From an uncultured Clostridia bacterium (lineage in GTDB: Bacteria > Bacillota > Clostridia > Oscillospirales > CAG-272): a stretch of DNA of 5,764 nt. The position numbers and the translations under genes are program-made. The notes beneath the pieces are model-generated. The model was given only the letters and a program-made list of their open reading frames with translations. It did no database searches and was not told the DNA's origin. The stretch lies in the NCBI GenBank assembly GCA_937895775.1, contig CALBLD010000225.1:1-5764 (forward strand), written 5' to 3'. The number at the start of each line of letters is the position of its first letter. Positions within the stretch are counted from its first letter, which is position 1. Shown one piece after another: positions 5,656 through 5,764 of the stretch.

Positions 5656-5764
5656 ATGAACGAATTACCCTTCGACAGTGAAACTGCCGGATATCCGTCA
5701 ACACTTACAGTTTCGTCCTCCCCTCACATCCACCGCGGCGAAACGACAACATCAATAATGTGCG
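5656..5764 (+). CDS. rnfD: Rnf electron transport complex subunit D, N-terminal fragment
   Basis: Only the first 36 codons are in the window. RnfD is a membrane subunit of the Rnf complex that carries a covalently attached FMN and takes part in ion translocation. The diagnostic sequence is LTVSSSPHIHRGETTTSIM at residues 17-35, matching the conserved RnfD N-terminus (VSSSPHI...TT..IM) that immediately precedes the first membrane helix. Upstream of it are about 16 extra residues (MNELPFDSETAGYPS and a threonine), a little longer than many homologues, where the conserved block starts within a few residues of the initiator Met. No alternative start lies closer. AGGG (5646-5649) is 6 nt and AAAGGA (5638-5643) 12 nt upstream of the ATG; either could serve ribosome binding. 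Being 30 nt behind rnfC on the same strand, it fits the usual rnfCDGEAB operon order of anaerobes. Confidence 0.9.
   Translation, partial: MNELPFDSETAGYPSTLTVSSSPHIHRGETTTSIMC

Noticed and set aside
1..5764. Search for a novel defence, mobile or retron-like system
   Set aside because: All genes fall in well-known families and the layout is ordinary chromosomal. No repeats, integrase, toxin-antitoxin pair, structured noncoding RNA or compositional island was seen.

Overview
The window looks like a chromosomal segment from an anaerobic Firmicute, most likely a clostridial lineage such as Oscillospirales or a relative. This is inferred from the Rnf operon start, the strong Shine-Dalgarno sites, the near-consensus sigma-A promoters with 17-nt spacers, and the accompanying AraC-type regulator and MATE exporter. 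No phage, transposon, CRISPR, tRNA or rRNA feature is visible. Every gene belongs to a known family.

Layout, left to right. Positions 1-2257 hold a minus-strand pair: a MATE-family exporter whose C-terminus runs off the left edge, preceded 28 nt upstream by glutamyl-Q tRNA(Asp) synthetase (gluQRS). A TTGACT-N17-TAAAAT promoter (2294-2322) drives this pair. A clear Rho-independent terminator (2360-2393) separates it from a second minus-strand unit. That unit is a small metallophosphoesterase (3400-3969) followed by an AraC-family regulator (2410-3342, TTG start), with its own TTGAAG-N17-TATAAT promoter at 4025-4053.

Positions 3970-4296 form a 327-bp AT-rich divergent intergenic region. It carries the two divergent promoters and several inverted repeats. 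The rnf promoter is a perfect TTGACA-N17-TATAAT. On the plus strand follow rnfC (4297-5625) and the first 36 codons of rnfD (from 5656), the start of an operon for the membrane Rnf complex, which couples ferredoxin:NAD+ electron transfer to ion pumping.

The transcription units are therefore (1) phosphoesterase-araC, (2) gluQRS-MATE and (3) rnfCD and onward. No sequence evidence ties the regulator to rnf beyond proximity. I found no undescribed system. The items most worth a second look are in the rnf control region: a perfect 8-bp inverted repeat upstream of the promoter, a small inverted repeat over its -35 box, and a hairpin in the rnfC leader that contains the only plausible ribosome-binding site, overlapped by a 12-codon leader reading frame that ends one base before the rnfC start.
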